A DNA stretch of 64,000 nucleotides. Source: Cohaesibacter sp. ES.047. Its GTDB lineage: Bacteria > Pseudomonadota > Alphaproteobacteria > Rhizobiales > Cohaesibacteraceae. The position numbers were made by a program, and so were the translations under genes. Where the stretch lies: assembly GCF_900215505.1 (NCBI RefSeq), contig NZ_LT907844.1, forward strand, positions 1,522,501-1,586,500, read 5' to 3'. Below, in pieces: positions 52,894 through 61,495 of this stretch. How positions within the stretch are numbered: position 1 is the first letter of the stretch; each line of letters starts with the position of its first letter. Under the pieces are notes generated by a model, which ran no database searches, was not told the origin of the DNA, and saw nothing but the letters and a program-made list of their open reading frames with translations.

Positions 52894-54102
52894 TCACGCT
52901 AGTAGTTGTTTCACGGCATTGATCAGGAATTCATCCTCATAGTGAGCGGCTGCGAAAGACAGCCCTACCGGGCACCCGTTGGCCGCTAGCAGTGGGGCTG
53001 AGATTTCTGGAAGCCGCGCCACACCAGAAAAAGCGGTTATCGTCATGGTCCGGTCATAGAAATCCATAACCGCATCCATCGTGTTGAGCGTTCCCTTCTT
53101 CGGAGCGATGACAGGGGTCGTCGGAAAACAAATAACCGATCCTGGGGTAAGGTAAGCGTTGATCGCCGCAAAAAGTCGCTCACAATGCTCAAGGCTTTTC
53201 AGAGCTTCCTGCCTATTGAAAGACTGAACGTTGCCATAGGCCATGGAAAAGGTGAAACCGAGTTCCGGCTTTACCGTTTCAATCCAGTTTCCCACAGTGT
53301 TCTGGAATTCGAGCGTCTGCAAATCCCGTAGGGCCTTGAGATTGCAATCCCTGAGCTCGTATGCATTTTCGGTGATTTCGGAAAAGCTGACCGAGTGAAC
53401 CGGAATGCCAGTTCGTCTGGATATTTCTTCAAGCTTCGCGTTGGCTTGATCCTGCACCTCAGGATCTGCGACACCGAGGGCATCGGTCAATACAAGAAGA
53501 CGTTCGACTTCGGCTGGTTTCAGGCGTCCGCTGCGAAGGAGAACCTTCATAGGCATAGCGAGGTGAGCCAAACTATCCGCTAGAACGCCAACCGTGCTGA
53601 CCGATGGCATGAAGGGGAGGACGCCGGCCTCCGATAGTCTATGAAGCGACGGTCTCATACCCCACAAACCGCATAGGCTGGCGGGTACCCGAATTGATCC
53701 ACCTGAGTCAGTACAGATGGAGAAGTTCGCTATTCCATGCCCCACAGAAGATGCAGAGCCACTTGAAGATCCTCCGGGAATTCGATCCGGCGCTTTCGCA
53801 TTGCGCGGCGTGCCAAAGAATTGGCTCTCGCCATCAAGGCTATAAGTGAACTCGTCCGCAACGACCTTGCCGACACATCGCGCCCCTTCAGCGAGTAGCT
53901 GGTCAACGCACACTGCATTCTCCATCGGAGGAAGGTGTGCTTCTCGCCAAGCGGGGCTTCCGTAAGATGTCCTGTGTCCTGCGATGTCGATATTGTCCTT
54001 GACCGTAAAGGTCAGCCCATCAAGGCTTCCTTCAGCCGAAGGGTCCAGCTTGAGAGCGGTCACAACGGAGCCAGATTTGTCCTGAAAATTGATGCTAGGC
54101 AT
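52894..54102 (-). CDS. Amidase-signature enzyme
   Basis: A 402-residue enzyme of the amidase-signature family. The Ser-cisSer-Lys triad is visible: lysine in LTFTVKDNIDIAGH, the glycine/serine-rich IPGGSSSGSASSVGHG, and the nucleophile serine in CTDSGGSIRVPASLCG. ATG 54102 is chosen because AAGGAGAG lies upstream; the frame extends to 54201 without coding features. Substrate amide unknown. It lies 100 bases downstream of the TetR gene on the same strand, so shared control is possible. Confidence 0.9.
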   Translation of the reverse strand: MPSINFQDKSGSVVTALKLDPSAEGSLDGLTFTVKDNIDIAGHRTSYGSPAWREAHLPPMENAVCVDQLLAEGARCVGKVVADEFTYSLDGESQFFGTPRNAKAPDRIPGGSSSGSASSVGHGIANFSICTDSGGSIRVPASLCGLWGMRPSLHRLSEAGVLPFMPSVSTVGVLADSLAHLAMPMKVLLRSGRLKPAEVERLLVLTDALGVADPEVQDQANAKLEEISRRTGIPVHSVSFSEITENAYELRDCNLKALRDLQTLEFQNTVGNWIETVKPELGFTFSMAYGNVQSFNRQEALKSLEHCERLFAAINAYLTPGSVICFPTTPVIAPKKGTLNTMDAVMDFYDRTMTITAFSGVARLPEISAPLLAANGCPVGLSFAAAHYEDEFLINAVKQLLA

Positions 54103-54201
54103 TGCACGACTCTCCTTTTTGATCTTCGTTGAGACAACCATTTTCAGAGCGTCAAAGCAAAGAGAGAAGACGGCTTGTAACCCGTTCAGATGTCGCACCA
54201 A

Positions 54202-54798
54202 TCAGGAGATCGTTGGTGAGTGACCGGATTGTGCACCCGATAGGAGCGCCCGGGCAGCGCGCCCTGCTTCTTCGACATAGGCCGGATCGCGATGCACCAG
54301 CATGATGGAGAAGGCTCCGTCGAGCAGGAGAACAATCTGGCGGGCTGTGGCTTCCGGCTGCGGGACGTGAGCCTCGACAAGCCTCTCCGTAAGCCAAGCC
54401 TCAAATTTCTTCTTGTGTGCGGCACCCACCGTCATGGCCGGATGGCCGGGCATGTTGGCAAGCTCGGCTGCTGTGCGCAGAAAACCGCAACCTCTCCATT
54501 TGGGGTGGCGAGATGACTTTGCCAGCGCGATGAAAATCGCCTCAACCTTATCCGCCACATTGCCTTCGGCTGCATCGAACCATGCTTCGAACTGCGCGAG
54601 ATTTGGCTGATCCCGCGCGGTAAGATAGGCCGTGATGAGGTCATCCTTGCTCTTGAAATGGTAATAGAGCGTCTTCTTGGTAACGCCGGCTTTTTCCGCC
54701 ACCGCATCAACACTCACCGCGCGGATCCCCTCGCGATAGAAGAGCCGGTTGGCCGCATCGATGATCCGTTCCCGGGCAGGCTTTGCAGGTGAAGGCAT
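54202..54798 (-). CDS. TetR-family transcriptional repressor
   Basis: A 198-residue regulator from ATG 54798. The N-terminal helix-turn-helix is clear (IIDAANRLFYREGIRAVSVD, AEKAGVTKKTLYYHFKSKDDL), followed by a helical ligand domain with GCGFLRTAAELANMPGHP. Divergent from an enoyl-CoA hydratase gene, with two dyads in the intergenic region. Probably represses itself and the hydratase; the ligand may be an acyl-CoA or a related compound (inference from the neighbour). Confidence 0.92.
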   Translation of the reverse strand: MPSPAKPARERIIDAANRLFYREGIRAVSVDAVAEKAGVTKKTLYYHFKSKDDLITAYLTARDQPNLAQFEAWFDAAEGNVADKVEAIFIALAKSSRHPKWRGCGFLRTAAELANMPGHPAMTVGAAHKKKFEAWLTERLVEAHVPQPEATARQIVLLLDGAFSIMLVHRDPAYVEEAGRAARALLSGAQSGHSPTIS

Positions 54799-54819
54799 GC
54801 TCCCAACCTCGCTCAATTC

Positions 54820-54856
54820 CAGTATGTATACTGCCTAGTGAGTTTGCTTACAAACT
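54820..54856. promoter_or_regulatory. Two dyads, candidate TetR operators
   Basis: CAGTAT-GT-ATACTG at 54820-54833 and AGTTTG-CTTA-CAAACT at 54841-54856 are both perfect inverted repeats, in the 100-base region between the divergent TetR and enoyl-CoA hydratase genes. Confidence 0.6.
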
Positions 54857-54899
54857 GTCGCCCGCTAGCCTGTCTGTCAACCAAGAGAGGAGAGACACC

Positions 54900-55697
54900 A
54901 TGCAAAGCAACGACATTGTCAGATTTGAACAGCAGGACCGAATTGCCGTCCTGACACTCAATCGCCCTGAAAAGCTCAATGCCATCAATTACGCCATGAA
55001 TGATCGCCTGCTTGCCCTTCTCGACAAGATCGAAGGTGACGAGTCTATCGGCGCAATTGTCTTGACGGGGGCGGGCGAGCGAGCTTTCTCGGCTGGCGGA
55101 GACATTCCTCAGTTCAGCCATAGCATCCGGCGCGGCACCGATGAAGCGGTGCGAGACTTCTGTCGTCGCGGTCAGGCGATGACAGCGCGGATCGAAGCCT
55201 TCCCCAAACCGGTGATCGCCGCCGTCAACGGCATTGCCTACGGGGGAGGGTGCGAGATCACGGAAGCGGCCCATCTTGCCGTTGCATCAGATCAGGCAGT
55301 CTTTGCCAAACCGGAGATCAATATCGGCATTCCGCCGACATTTGGCGGGACGCAGCGTCTGCCGCGCCTTGCAGGGCGCAAACGAGCGCTTGAGCTGTTG
55401 TTGACCGGCGAGAGTTTTGGTCCGCATCGCGCTCAGGAACTGGGGCTGGTGAACAGAGTGGTGCCGCATGCGGATCTTTTGCCTGCAGCATTTGATCTTG
55501 CCAACCAGATCCTGCGCCATTCTCCGCTCACGGCGTCGCGCATTCTTTCCGCCGTGACCCGGGGCATCAACACGACAATCGATGAAGGCCTGCTGATAGA
55601 GCGAGAACAATTTGCCCGCATGTGCACCACGCAGGATGTGCTTGAGGGGCTTGAGGCGTGGATCGAGCGGCGAACACCCCTGTATACCGGACAGTAA
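54900..55697 (+). CDS. Enoyl-CoA hydratase/isomerase family protein
   Basis: A 265-residue crotonase-fold enzyme that hydrates or isomerises enoyl-CoA thioesters. The oxyanion-hole block is AGERAFSAGGDIPQF and IAYGGGCEITEAAHLA; glutamates in GGGCE and in FAKPEINIGIPPTFGG are at the catalytic positions of hydratases. ATG 54900 follows GAGAGGAGAGA. Divergent from the TetR regulator; followed by a NIF3/CutA-like gene after 8 bases. The particular substrate is not evident. Confidence 0.92.
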   Translation: MQSNDIVRFEQQDRIAVLTLNRPEKLNAINYAMNDRLLALLDKIEGDESIGAIVLTGAGERAFSAGGDIPQFSHSIRRGTDEAVRDFCRRGQAMTARIEAFPKPVIAAVNGIAYGGGCEITEAAHLAVASDQAVFAKPEINIGIPPTFGGTQRLPRLAGRKRALELLLTGESFGPHRAQELGLVNRVVPHADLLPAAFDLANQILRHSPLTASRILSAVTRGINTTIDEGLLIEREQFARMCTTQDVLEGLEAWIERRTPLYTGQ

Positions 55698-55705
55698 GAG
55701 GCTTG

Positions 55706-56269
55706 ATGGAAAACAATCAGGAAGCAAAGGAAGACACGATGGATCACCTGTTTGACTATGAGGCATCGTCAGGTCATCTGGTGCCGGTCTGGACAATTGA
55801 GATTCAGACCTTGCCTGAAGAGGTTGACCGTATTCTGGATGCGGTCATGTCTGTGCACCCACTCAGTTTTGGGCGCTACAATCGCAATGCAAGCATTTCG
55901 GCGGTTGGCAAAGAAACCTCTCAGCCAGCGGCAGCTTCAACGGCCGCCACGCATGAGGCTGGCTTCACAGCCGGGTCGACCGAGACCTACCCGATGGTGG
56001 AGCTGAAGATTTCCATTGAGCGGGATCTGAAAATCCTGTCCAGCGTCATGGATACAATCATCTACACCCATCACTATGAAGAGCCGGTCATATTTGTCAG
56101 GGAAGATTGGGCGAGCCGGGCGGCGTATGATCCGCAAAGCAAGAACCCCAATCGGTGGTGGAATAACGCCAGAGGATTGCCGGACCGTATCGACACTGCA
56201 AGCCAGGCTGGTGCGACCGGCGAGCGGGTGGTGCTTGGACCCTGTGGCAGCGGATTGCGCCAAAAATAA
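55706..56269 (+). CDS. NIF3/CutA-like small protein
   Basis: A protein of 187 residues from ATG 55706 (176 from ATG 55739). The layout VPVWTIEIQTLPEEVDRIL, GRYNRNASISAVGKET, VELKISIERDLKILSSVMDTI, and THHYEEPVIFVRE resembles the small PII/CutA-like domain inserted in NIF3/YqfO proteins, which ends in the same HxYEEP motif. The N- and C-terminal extensions are not in that family. It follows the hydratase gene by 8 bases and so is probably co-transcribed. Function unknown; metal binding through the His residues is possible. Confidence 0.6.
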   Translation: MENNQEAKEDTMDHLFDYEASSGHLVPVWTIEIQTLPEEVDRILDAVMSVHPLSFGRYNRNASISAVGKETSQPAAASTAATHEAGFTAGSTETYPMVELKISIERDLKILSSVMDTIIYTHHYEEPVIFVREDWASRAAYDPQSKNPNRWWNNARGLPDRIDTASQAGATGERVVLGPCGSGLRQK

Positions 56270-56348
56270 ATGACAATGCTAATTTTACTGAATGTTTCAA
56301 TTTCTCCGATAGGCTCCAGCATGAGGAAAGCCGATCGGAGTATATTGA

Positions 56349-58325
56349 ATGGCTAGAGCCAAGCCAATCACCACCCAGAAACTCAAGAGTTGGTTTCTTG
56401 CCGGAGACAAGGATCTGGCCATGTTGCGCGCGCAATTGACCGTCCTGTCCGGTCAGTTGCCTTTGATGTATGGCATCCTCTTGATCAGCAGCTGGGTGCT
56501 TGCCAGCACCCATATGTCCATTGCGCCGGACTGGTTGACCCTTTACCCCCCCGCCATCGCCACGGTTATCGCTGTCTTGCGCAGCATTGACTGGTTGCGT
56601 CTGGACCCTGCTTCCCTCTCTAAGCAACAGGCTCTTACGCGCGTGCGAGGGGTGATCAAGTTGTCTGTCATCATCTCCATCGCCTTTACGTCCTGGTCCT
56701 TGATGCTATTTAAGTATGGGCATGCTCTGGACAAGGTCCACGTCTCTTTCTATATGGCCGTGACGGTCATATCCTGCATCTTCTGTCTGGGGTCTCTGCC
56801 ACTGGCCGCCCTGATTGTTACCCTTGTGGTGAATGGCACCTTCGTGTGTTTCTTCCTGTTCTCAGACACGACCTTCTTTCAGGCTGCCGCGGTCAATGTG
56901 ACGCTGGTTTGCATCGGCATGATGTTCGTAATGCGCCAGAGCTACTGTCATTTCTGCCACATGGTCGAAGAGCAGGCCCGCTCCAAACAGTTGATTGAGG
57001 TCAACGAACGTTTAGCCAACCGGGACAGCCTGACCGATCTCCCCAATCGTCGGGCCTTCTATAATGCCCTTGAGCGCCAGTGCATGGAGGCCTGCCAGAG
57101 TGAAAAAACCATAGCAGCAGGAGCCATCGATCTGGACGGTTTCAAGCCGATCAATGACATGTATGGCCACATGGTTGGCGACTTGTTGCTCAAGCAGGTC
57201 GGGCAGCGGCTTCAGACACTGGCGGATCATATCCCCGGCGTGGCTTTTTTTCGTGTGGGTGGGGATGAGTTCTCGCTCATTGTCAGCGACTCTGGTTCCA
57301 ACGAGGATTGCCGCCTGATCGGTGAGCAGATCTGCGAGGTCATGCATCGCCCGTTCGATGTGGATGACAGCGAAGTCTCCATTTCCGCAACAGTCGGGAT
57401 TGCCCAATTCGATCCAGAAAAGGACAGTTTTCAGGATGTCATGGAGAAAGCGGATTTCGCCCTGTATCGGGGCAAGCGAACCGAGCGCGGCACATGCACC
57501 ATCTTCTCCGAACATCTGCATTGCGAACAGCGACGTGTGGTTCAGGTTCAGCACGCGCTAAAATCAGGGGCGCTCCCAGACGAGATTGCGCCAGTCTTCC
57601 AGCCCATTGTCGATATCGTCCATGATCGGATCATTGCAGTTGAGGCGCTTGCCCGTTGGAACTGTGCCTCTCTGGGCAACGTTGCGCCATCCGAGTTCAT
57701 TCCCATTGCCGAGACCTCAGGCTGCGTTGCCGATATCACCAAAATCATGTTGGAAAAGAGCCTTGCCGCAGCAAGAGACTGGCCTAGCGCCTTGCAGCTA
57801 TCGATCAACCTGTCGGCCATGGACGTCTCGAATGAAGAGCTGCTGATGTGGATATATCAGCGGATCGCCAGCAGCGACATTGCGCCCACGCGCATCAATC
57901 TGGAAGTGACCGAGACCGCCCTTGGTGCGGAATCGTCCAAGGTCGAGCAACATTTGCGCCTCTTCCGGCATCTTGGATGCGGCGTCTCTCTGGATGATTT
58001 CGGGGTTGGCCATTCCTCGTTATCACGCCTGCATCATCTGCCGCTGACCAAGATCAAGATCGACAAGAGCTTCGTGACCGATCTTCATCGCGAGGCGCGC
58101 AATTTCAAGATCGTCAAGTCGCTGCTCACCCTTGCCAGAGACATTGAACTGGATTGCATCGTTGAAGGAGTGGAGACCGAGCAGGAACTGACGCTCTTGC
58201 GCGAATTACAGGTCAAAATGGTTCAAGGCTATTACTATTCCAAACCCGTGACTCAGGAGCACCTGATTGAGCTTCTGTCACAAAACGACGATCTCTCCGC
58301 CGAAGGTATCCGTCAGAGCGCCTGA
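56349..58325 (+). CDS. GGDEF-EAL cyclic-di-GMP protein with membrane sensor
   Basis: A 658-residue membrane protein. About six hydrophobic segments (residues 28-205) precede a diguanylate cyclase domain with intact RVGGDEFSLI, then a phosphodiesterase domain with VEALARWN, INLEVTETAL, DDFGVGHSSLSRL and VEGVETEQEL, plus QGYYYSKP. Both active sites look intact, so the protein may make, degrade or sense cyclic di-GMP. No partner gene is adjacent. The N-terminal domain resembles a MASE-like integral membrane sensor. ATG 56349 follows CGGAG. Confidence 0.93.
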   Translation: MARAKPITTQKLKSWFLAGDKDLAMLRAQLTVLSGQLPLMYGILLISSWVLASTHMSIAPDWLTLYPPAIATVIAVLRSIDWLRLDPASLSKQQALTRVRGVIKLSVIISIAFTSWSLMLFKYGHALDKVHVSFYMAVTVISCIFCLGSLPLAALIVTLVVNGTFVCFFLFSDTTFFQAAAVNVTLVCIGMMFVMRQSYCHFCHMVEEQARSKQLIEVNERLANRDSLTDLPNRRAFYNALERQCMEACQSEKTIAAGAIDLDGFKPINDMYGHMVGDLLLKQVGQRLQTLADHIPGVAFFRVGGDEFSLIVSDSGSNEDCRLIGEQICEVMHRPFDVDDSEVSISATVGIAQFDPEKDSFQDVMEKADFALYRGKRTERGTCTIFSEHLHCEQRRVVQVQHALKSGALPDEIAPVFQPIVDIVHDRIIAVEALARWNCASLGNVAPSEFIPIAETSGCVADITKIMLEKSLAAARDWPSALQLSINLSAMDVSNEELLMWIYQRIASSDIAPTRINLEVTETALGAESSKVEQHLRLFRHLGCGVSLDDFGVGHSSLSRLHHLPLTKIKIDKSFVTDLHREARNFKIVKSLLTLARDIELDCIVEGVETEQELTLLRELQVKMVQGYYYSKPVTQEHLIELLSQNDDLSAEGIRQSA

Positions 58326-58434
58326 TCCCGGTAGTTTGCAGTGATGGATTGGAATAGATATTCAAAGGCGGGCAAATGTATCCTGAACTCCTGAGATCAA
58401 GATGCACCTCCCATTGCCTCTCATCGGATGAGAC

Positions 58435-59646
58435 CTATCCTCTTGCCCTGAGCGCTGCGGTGATTGGCAAACGCGCGGCGGCTAGCGCGGGCAGGGCGCC
58501 ACCAATGGCTCCGATCAAAAGGCCGACCAGTCCCGCCTTGATGATCACCTCATCACTGACCACCAACTGAAATGCCATTTGGGCATTGTTGGCCCCAAGG
58601 GTGCTGGCTTGCCAACCGTTGAAGACAATCCAAGAAGCTCCGAGCCCCAGTGCAACGCCGAGGATTGCCAGTAGCATCGCTTCAAGCCATGCGGCCAGAA
58701 AGTCAGAGATGCGGTTGAAACCGAGCGCACGAAAGGTGGCGATTTCAACTGTTCGGTCGGCAAGCGAACTCATCATGGTGTTGAGCGCTCCTGCCGAGGC
58801 ACCGATGGCCATCAGCAACGCAACAGGCCAGCCAAACAGGCGGATCAGGCGGGTTGTCCCGGCGGCCTGATCGGCATAAAGCGCTGCTTCTGTAACAATC
58901 GTCAGGGGACTTGGGGAGAGGCCGGACACCGCTGTCTGCAGTTTGGAAAGGGCCTGATCTTGCGGAGCTTCCAGCCGCATTCGAAGGCTTTGTATAGCAC
59001 CGGGCCTGTCGAACGCTGCACGGACGGCGTCGAGATCACCCCAGATTTCGGATTCAAAGACGCTGCCATGCGCGGATATGTGCCCGACAACGGTCCATGT
59101 CACCGGACCCAGCTGCACCTTGTTGCCAACGGCGAAGACCGGATAGGTGGCGGCCAGTTGATCGCCGACCATGATTTCGCGGCTGCCGGGGGTGAGTAGA
59201 CGCCCTGCTGAAAGGCTGACGCCATCGCGAAGGGAGGGGCCAGATGGGTCCATGCCGCGCAGGGCCAGCATGTCGCCTGCTGTCGTTGCCCCGTCCGCGC
59301 GATACTGCACAGGCGCAATGATTTCTCGCGACAGAATCGGGATGCCCGCCTTGTCGCGGAGCACGCCTATGTCGCCCGATAGCGCCATGATTTTGCGCAC
59401 TGTATCGGACGAAAGGTCTGAATTGGCCTCGCTATTGGTGCCGCCACCAAGAATGATTGCAATCTGGCTCGATCCCGCGCTCTTGAGCGCGCGCTCAAAG
59501 CCTTGCGCCATGGCCAGAAATCCGCACAGGACACAAACGACCAGCATGATGGATCCGACCATCGAGAGGGAAATCGCAAGACGTCGCGGCAGGCTGAGAA
59601 GGGTGGCGCGGCTCGTCGCCACACATTGTCTGATAAAAAACTGCAT
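58435..59646 (-). CDS. ABC exporter permease, FtsX/MacB type (second)
   Basis: A 403-residue permease with an N-terminal TM (LSMVGSIMLVVCVLCGFLAMA), a periplasmic domain about 230 residues long, and three C-terminal TM helices with the FtsX block (ASAGALNTMMSSLADRTVEIATFRALG). Last gene of the four-gene exporter operon; it starts 5 bases after the first permease. It is a divergent paralogue of the first permease, so the exporter probably works as a heterodimer. Confidence 0.88.
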   Translation of the reverse strand: MQFFIRQCVATSRATLLSLPRRLAISLSMVGSIMLVVCVLCGFLAMAQGFERALKSAGSSQIAIILGGGTNSEANSDLSSDTVRKIMALSGDIGVLRDKAGIPILSREIIAPVQYRADGATTAGDMLALRGMDPSGPSLRDGVSLSAGRLLTPGSREIMVGDQLAATYPVFAVGNKVQLGPVTWTVVGHISAHGSVFESEIWGDLDAVRAAFDRPGAIQSLRMRLEAPQDQALSKLQTAVSGLSPSPLTIVTEAALYADQAAGTTRLIRLFGWPVALLMAIGASAGALNTMMSSLADRTVEIATFRALGFNRISDFLAAWLEAMLLAILGVALGLGASWIVFNGWQASTLGANNAQMAFQLVVSDEVIIKAGLVGLLIGAIGGALPALAAARLPITAALRARG

Positions 59647-59651
59647 GGGGA

Positions 59652-60788
59652 TTACCTCGTTTTAAAAGCGGACAGGATCGGCGTGCGCATGGCTGACAAG
59701 GCTGGCAATAGGCCAGCAATCAGACCGAGCAGGACAATGAAGAGCGCGGATTGAAGAGCGGTGGACAGTCCAAGCACGAGCCCCAGCTCTAAAGGAGCGA
59801 CAAGGCTCGTCACTTTCGCAAGCCCAAGGCCTATGAGACCGCCGACAACAAAGACCAATAGAGCCTCGGCAAGCACCATGAGTAGAATATGCCAAGAGCG
59901 AAGGCCGAGCACTTTCAGCACGCCGATCTCGAAGCGACGCTCGCGCAAGGCGAAAATCATGGTGTTGGTGACGATCATCAACAGCGTGATGAACGAGGCG
60001 CCAACCACCAGCGTGACCACCTGTTTGACATCGGCATATTGGCTGAGAAAGGCGCTCAGAAACTGCTTTTCCGACATGGTCCGGGTCGGTGCGGCAGAAT
60101 TGGCGAATAGCGCGTCAATGTGGGCTGCCAGCTTTTGCGGGGGGACATTGGCTGCCGGTTTGAGAGCAAAGGTCGATGCCGTGTCTGCCCCGCGCTCCCT
60201 GCCCAGATTGATATAATCATATTGGGCAATCATGAAATAGGTGTCTGTGCTGGGACTGGCACCGTCAAAAACACCGGCAATCTCAAAATGCCAGTCAGGA
60301 TCTACGCCGCCATGTTTGACATGGAAGGCCTTCAAGGTCAGACGGTCACCAACTGTCCAGTTTTGTGCTGTTGCCAGCGCCCGCCCGACAAGCACTTTGT
60401 CGCGTCCGGATTGAAGCGCCCCGCCTAAAGCGGGCGTGAGGCCCATCTCCTTGCCATTCACTTCCATCAGCCGCGCCGGATCCCCTGCGGAGACGGCAAT
60501 GACATTGCGGGCATCACCGATGCTGCCACGCAGTCGCATGACGGGGCTGACCGCAGCCACGCCACCCAGTGCTTCAATGCGGGGCAAATAGGCCATGGGC
60601 AATGCGCCGCCGGTGGCGCTCATCACCCCCAGAAGCGTATCACTGGCCGCCTCTGTGCCTTGGGTGCCGTTGATGAAACTGGCCGTGACGCCATGGATCA
60701 GAAAGGCCATGCCCACTGACAGGATCAGCAACAGGCTACGGACGGGGTTGCGCAGGGCACTTTTGCGCGCAAGGCTGAAAAAACTCAT
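59652..60788 (-). CDS. ABC exporter permease, FtsX/MacB type (first)
   Basis: A 378-residue permease with one N-terminal TM (SLLLILSVGMAFLIHGVTA), a periplasmic domain (YLPRIEALGGVAAVSPVMR), and a C-terminal three-TM FtsX domain (MIFALRERRFEIGVLKVLGL). ATGA overlaps the ATPase stop. This class includes MacB, LolC/E and DevC. Confidence 0.9.
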   Translation of the reverse strand: MSFFSLARKSALRNPVRSLLLILSVGMAFLIHGVTASFINGTQGTEAASDTLLGVMSATGGALPMAYLPRIEALGGVAAVSPVMRLRGSIGDARNVIAVSAGDPARLMEVNGKEMGLTPALGGALQSGRDKVLVGRALATAQNWTVGDRLTLKAFHVKHGGVDPDWHFEIAGVFDGASPSTDTYFMIAQYDYINLGRERGADTASTFALKPAANVPPQKLAAHIDALFANSAAPTRTMSEKQFLSAFLSQYADVKQVVTLVVGASFITLLMIVTNTMIFALRERRFEIGVLKVLGLRSWHILLMVLAEALLVFVVGGLIGLGLAKVTSLVAPLELGLVLGLSTALQSALFIVLLGLIAGLLPALSAMRTPILSAFKTR

Positions 60789-61495
60789 GACGCCATCTCC
60801 ATCTGTTCGATAAAGACGCCTTTGTCGAGATGCAGCGTGCGGCCAGCCTTGGCCGCGGCCTCCCCATCATGGGTGACCATAACGATGGTCTTGCCCAGCT
60901 CCCGGTTGAGGAACCCCAACATCGCCAACACGTCGTCGGCTGATTTCCGATCAAGATCACCGGTCGGCTCATCGCACAACAGCAGCGCCGGATCACTGAC
61001 GATGGCGCGGGCGATGCCGACACGCTGCTGTTGGCCGCCGGACATGGAGGCAGGATTTTGCCGCCCCCGACCGCCAAGGCCGACAAGGTCGAGCACTTTT
61101 TCCACGCGATCCCGTCTTGCTCGCGCTGACAACGGTTTCAAAAGCAAGGGCAATTCAACATTTTCCGCCGCATTGAGCATTGGCAGAAGATTATAAAACT
61201 GAAAGACGATGCCGAGTTGATGCGCGCGCCAGCCGGAGCGCGCCGCTTCCCCCATATGGTCGAGCCGTTGTCCATTGATGTGGATCTGGCCTTCATCGGG
61301 GCGGTCTATTCCGGCGAGCAGGTTAAGAAGGGTCGATTTGCCCGAGCCGGATGGTCCCATCACAGCGACAAACTCGCCGCGTTCGATGGTCAGATCCATC
61401 TTGTCAAAGATGGTTAGCTGTTCCTTGCCCGTCCGGTAGCCTTTGGTGACCTTGCGAAGGGCGATAAACGGGTCTGAATTGCTGTGTCCAGTCAT
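60785..61495 (-). CDS. ABC exporter ATPase (LolD/MacB/DevA class)
   Basis: A 236-residue ATPase with Walker [17 protein letters not shown]-loop [13 protein letters not shown], signature [14 protein letters not shown] and Walker [13 protein letters not shown]. The [11 protein letters not shown] block is typical of the MacB/LolD subfamily that energises FtsX-type permeases. It overlaps both neighbours by 4 bases. Confidence 0.93.
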   Translation of the reverse strand: MTGHSNSDPFIALRKVTKGYRTGKEQLTIFDKMDLTIERGEFVAVMGPSGSGKSTLLNLLAGIDRPDEGQIHINGQRLDHMGEAARSGWRAHQLGIVFQFYNLLPMLNAAENVELPLLLKPLSARARRDRVEKVLDLVGLGGRGRQNPASMSGGQQQRVGIARAIVSDPALLLCDEPTGDLDRKSADDVLAMLGFLNRELGKTIVMVTHDGEAAAKAGRTLHLDKGVFIEQMEMAS

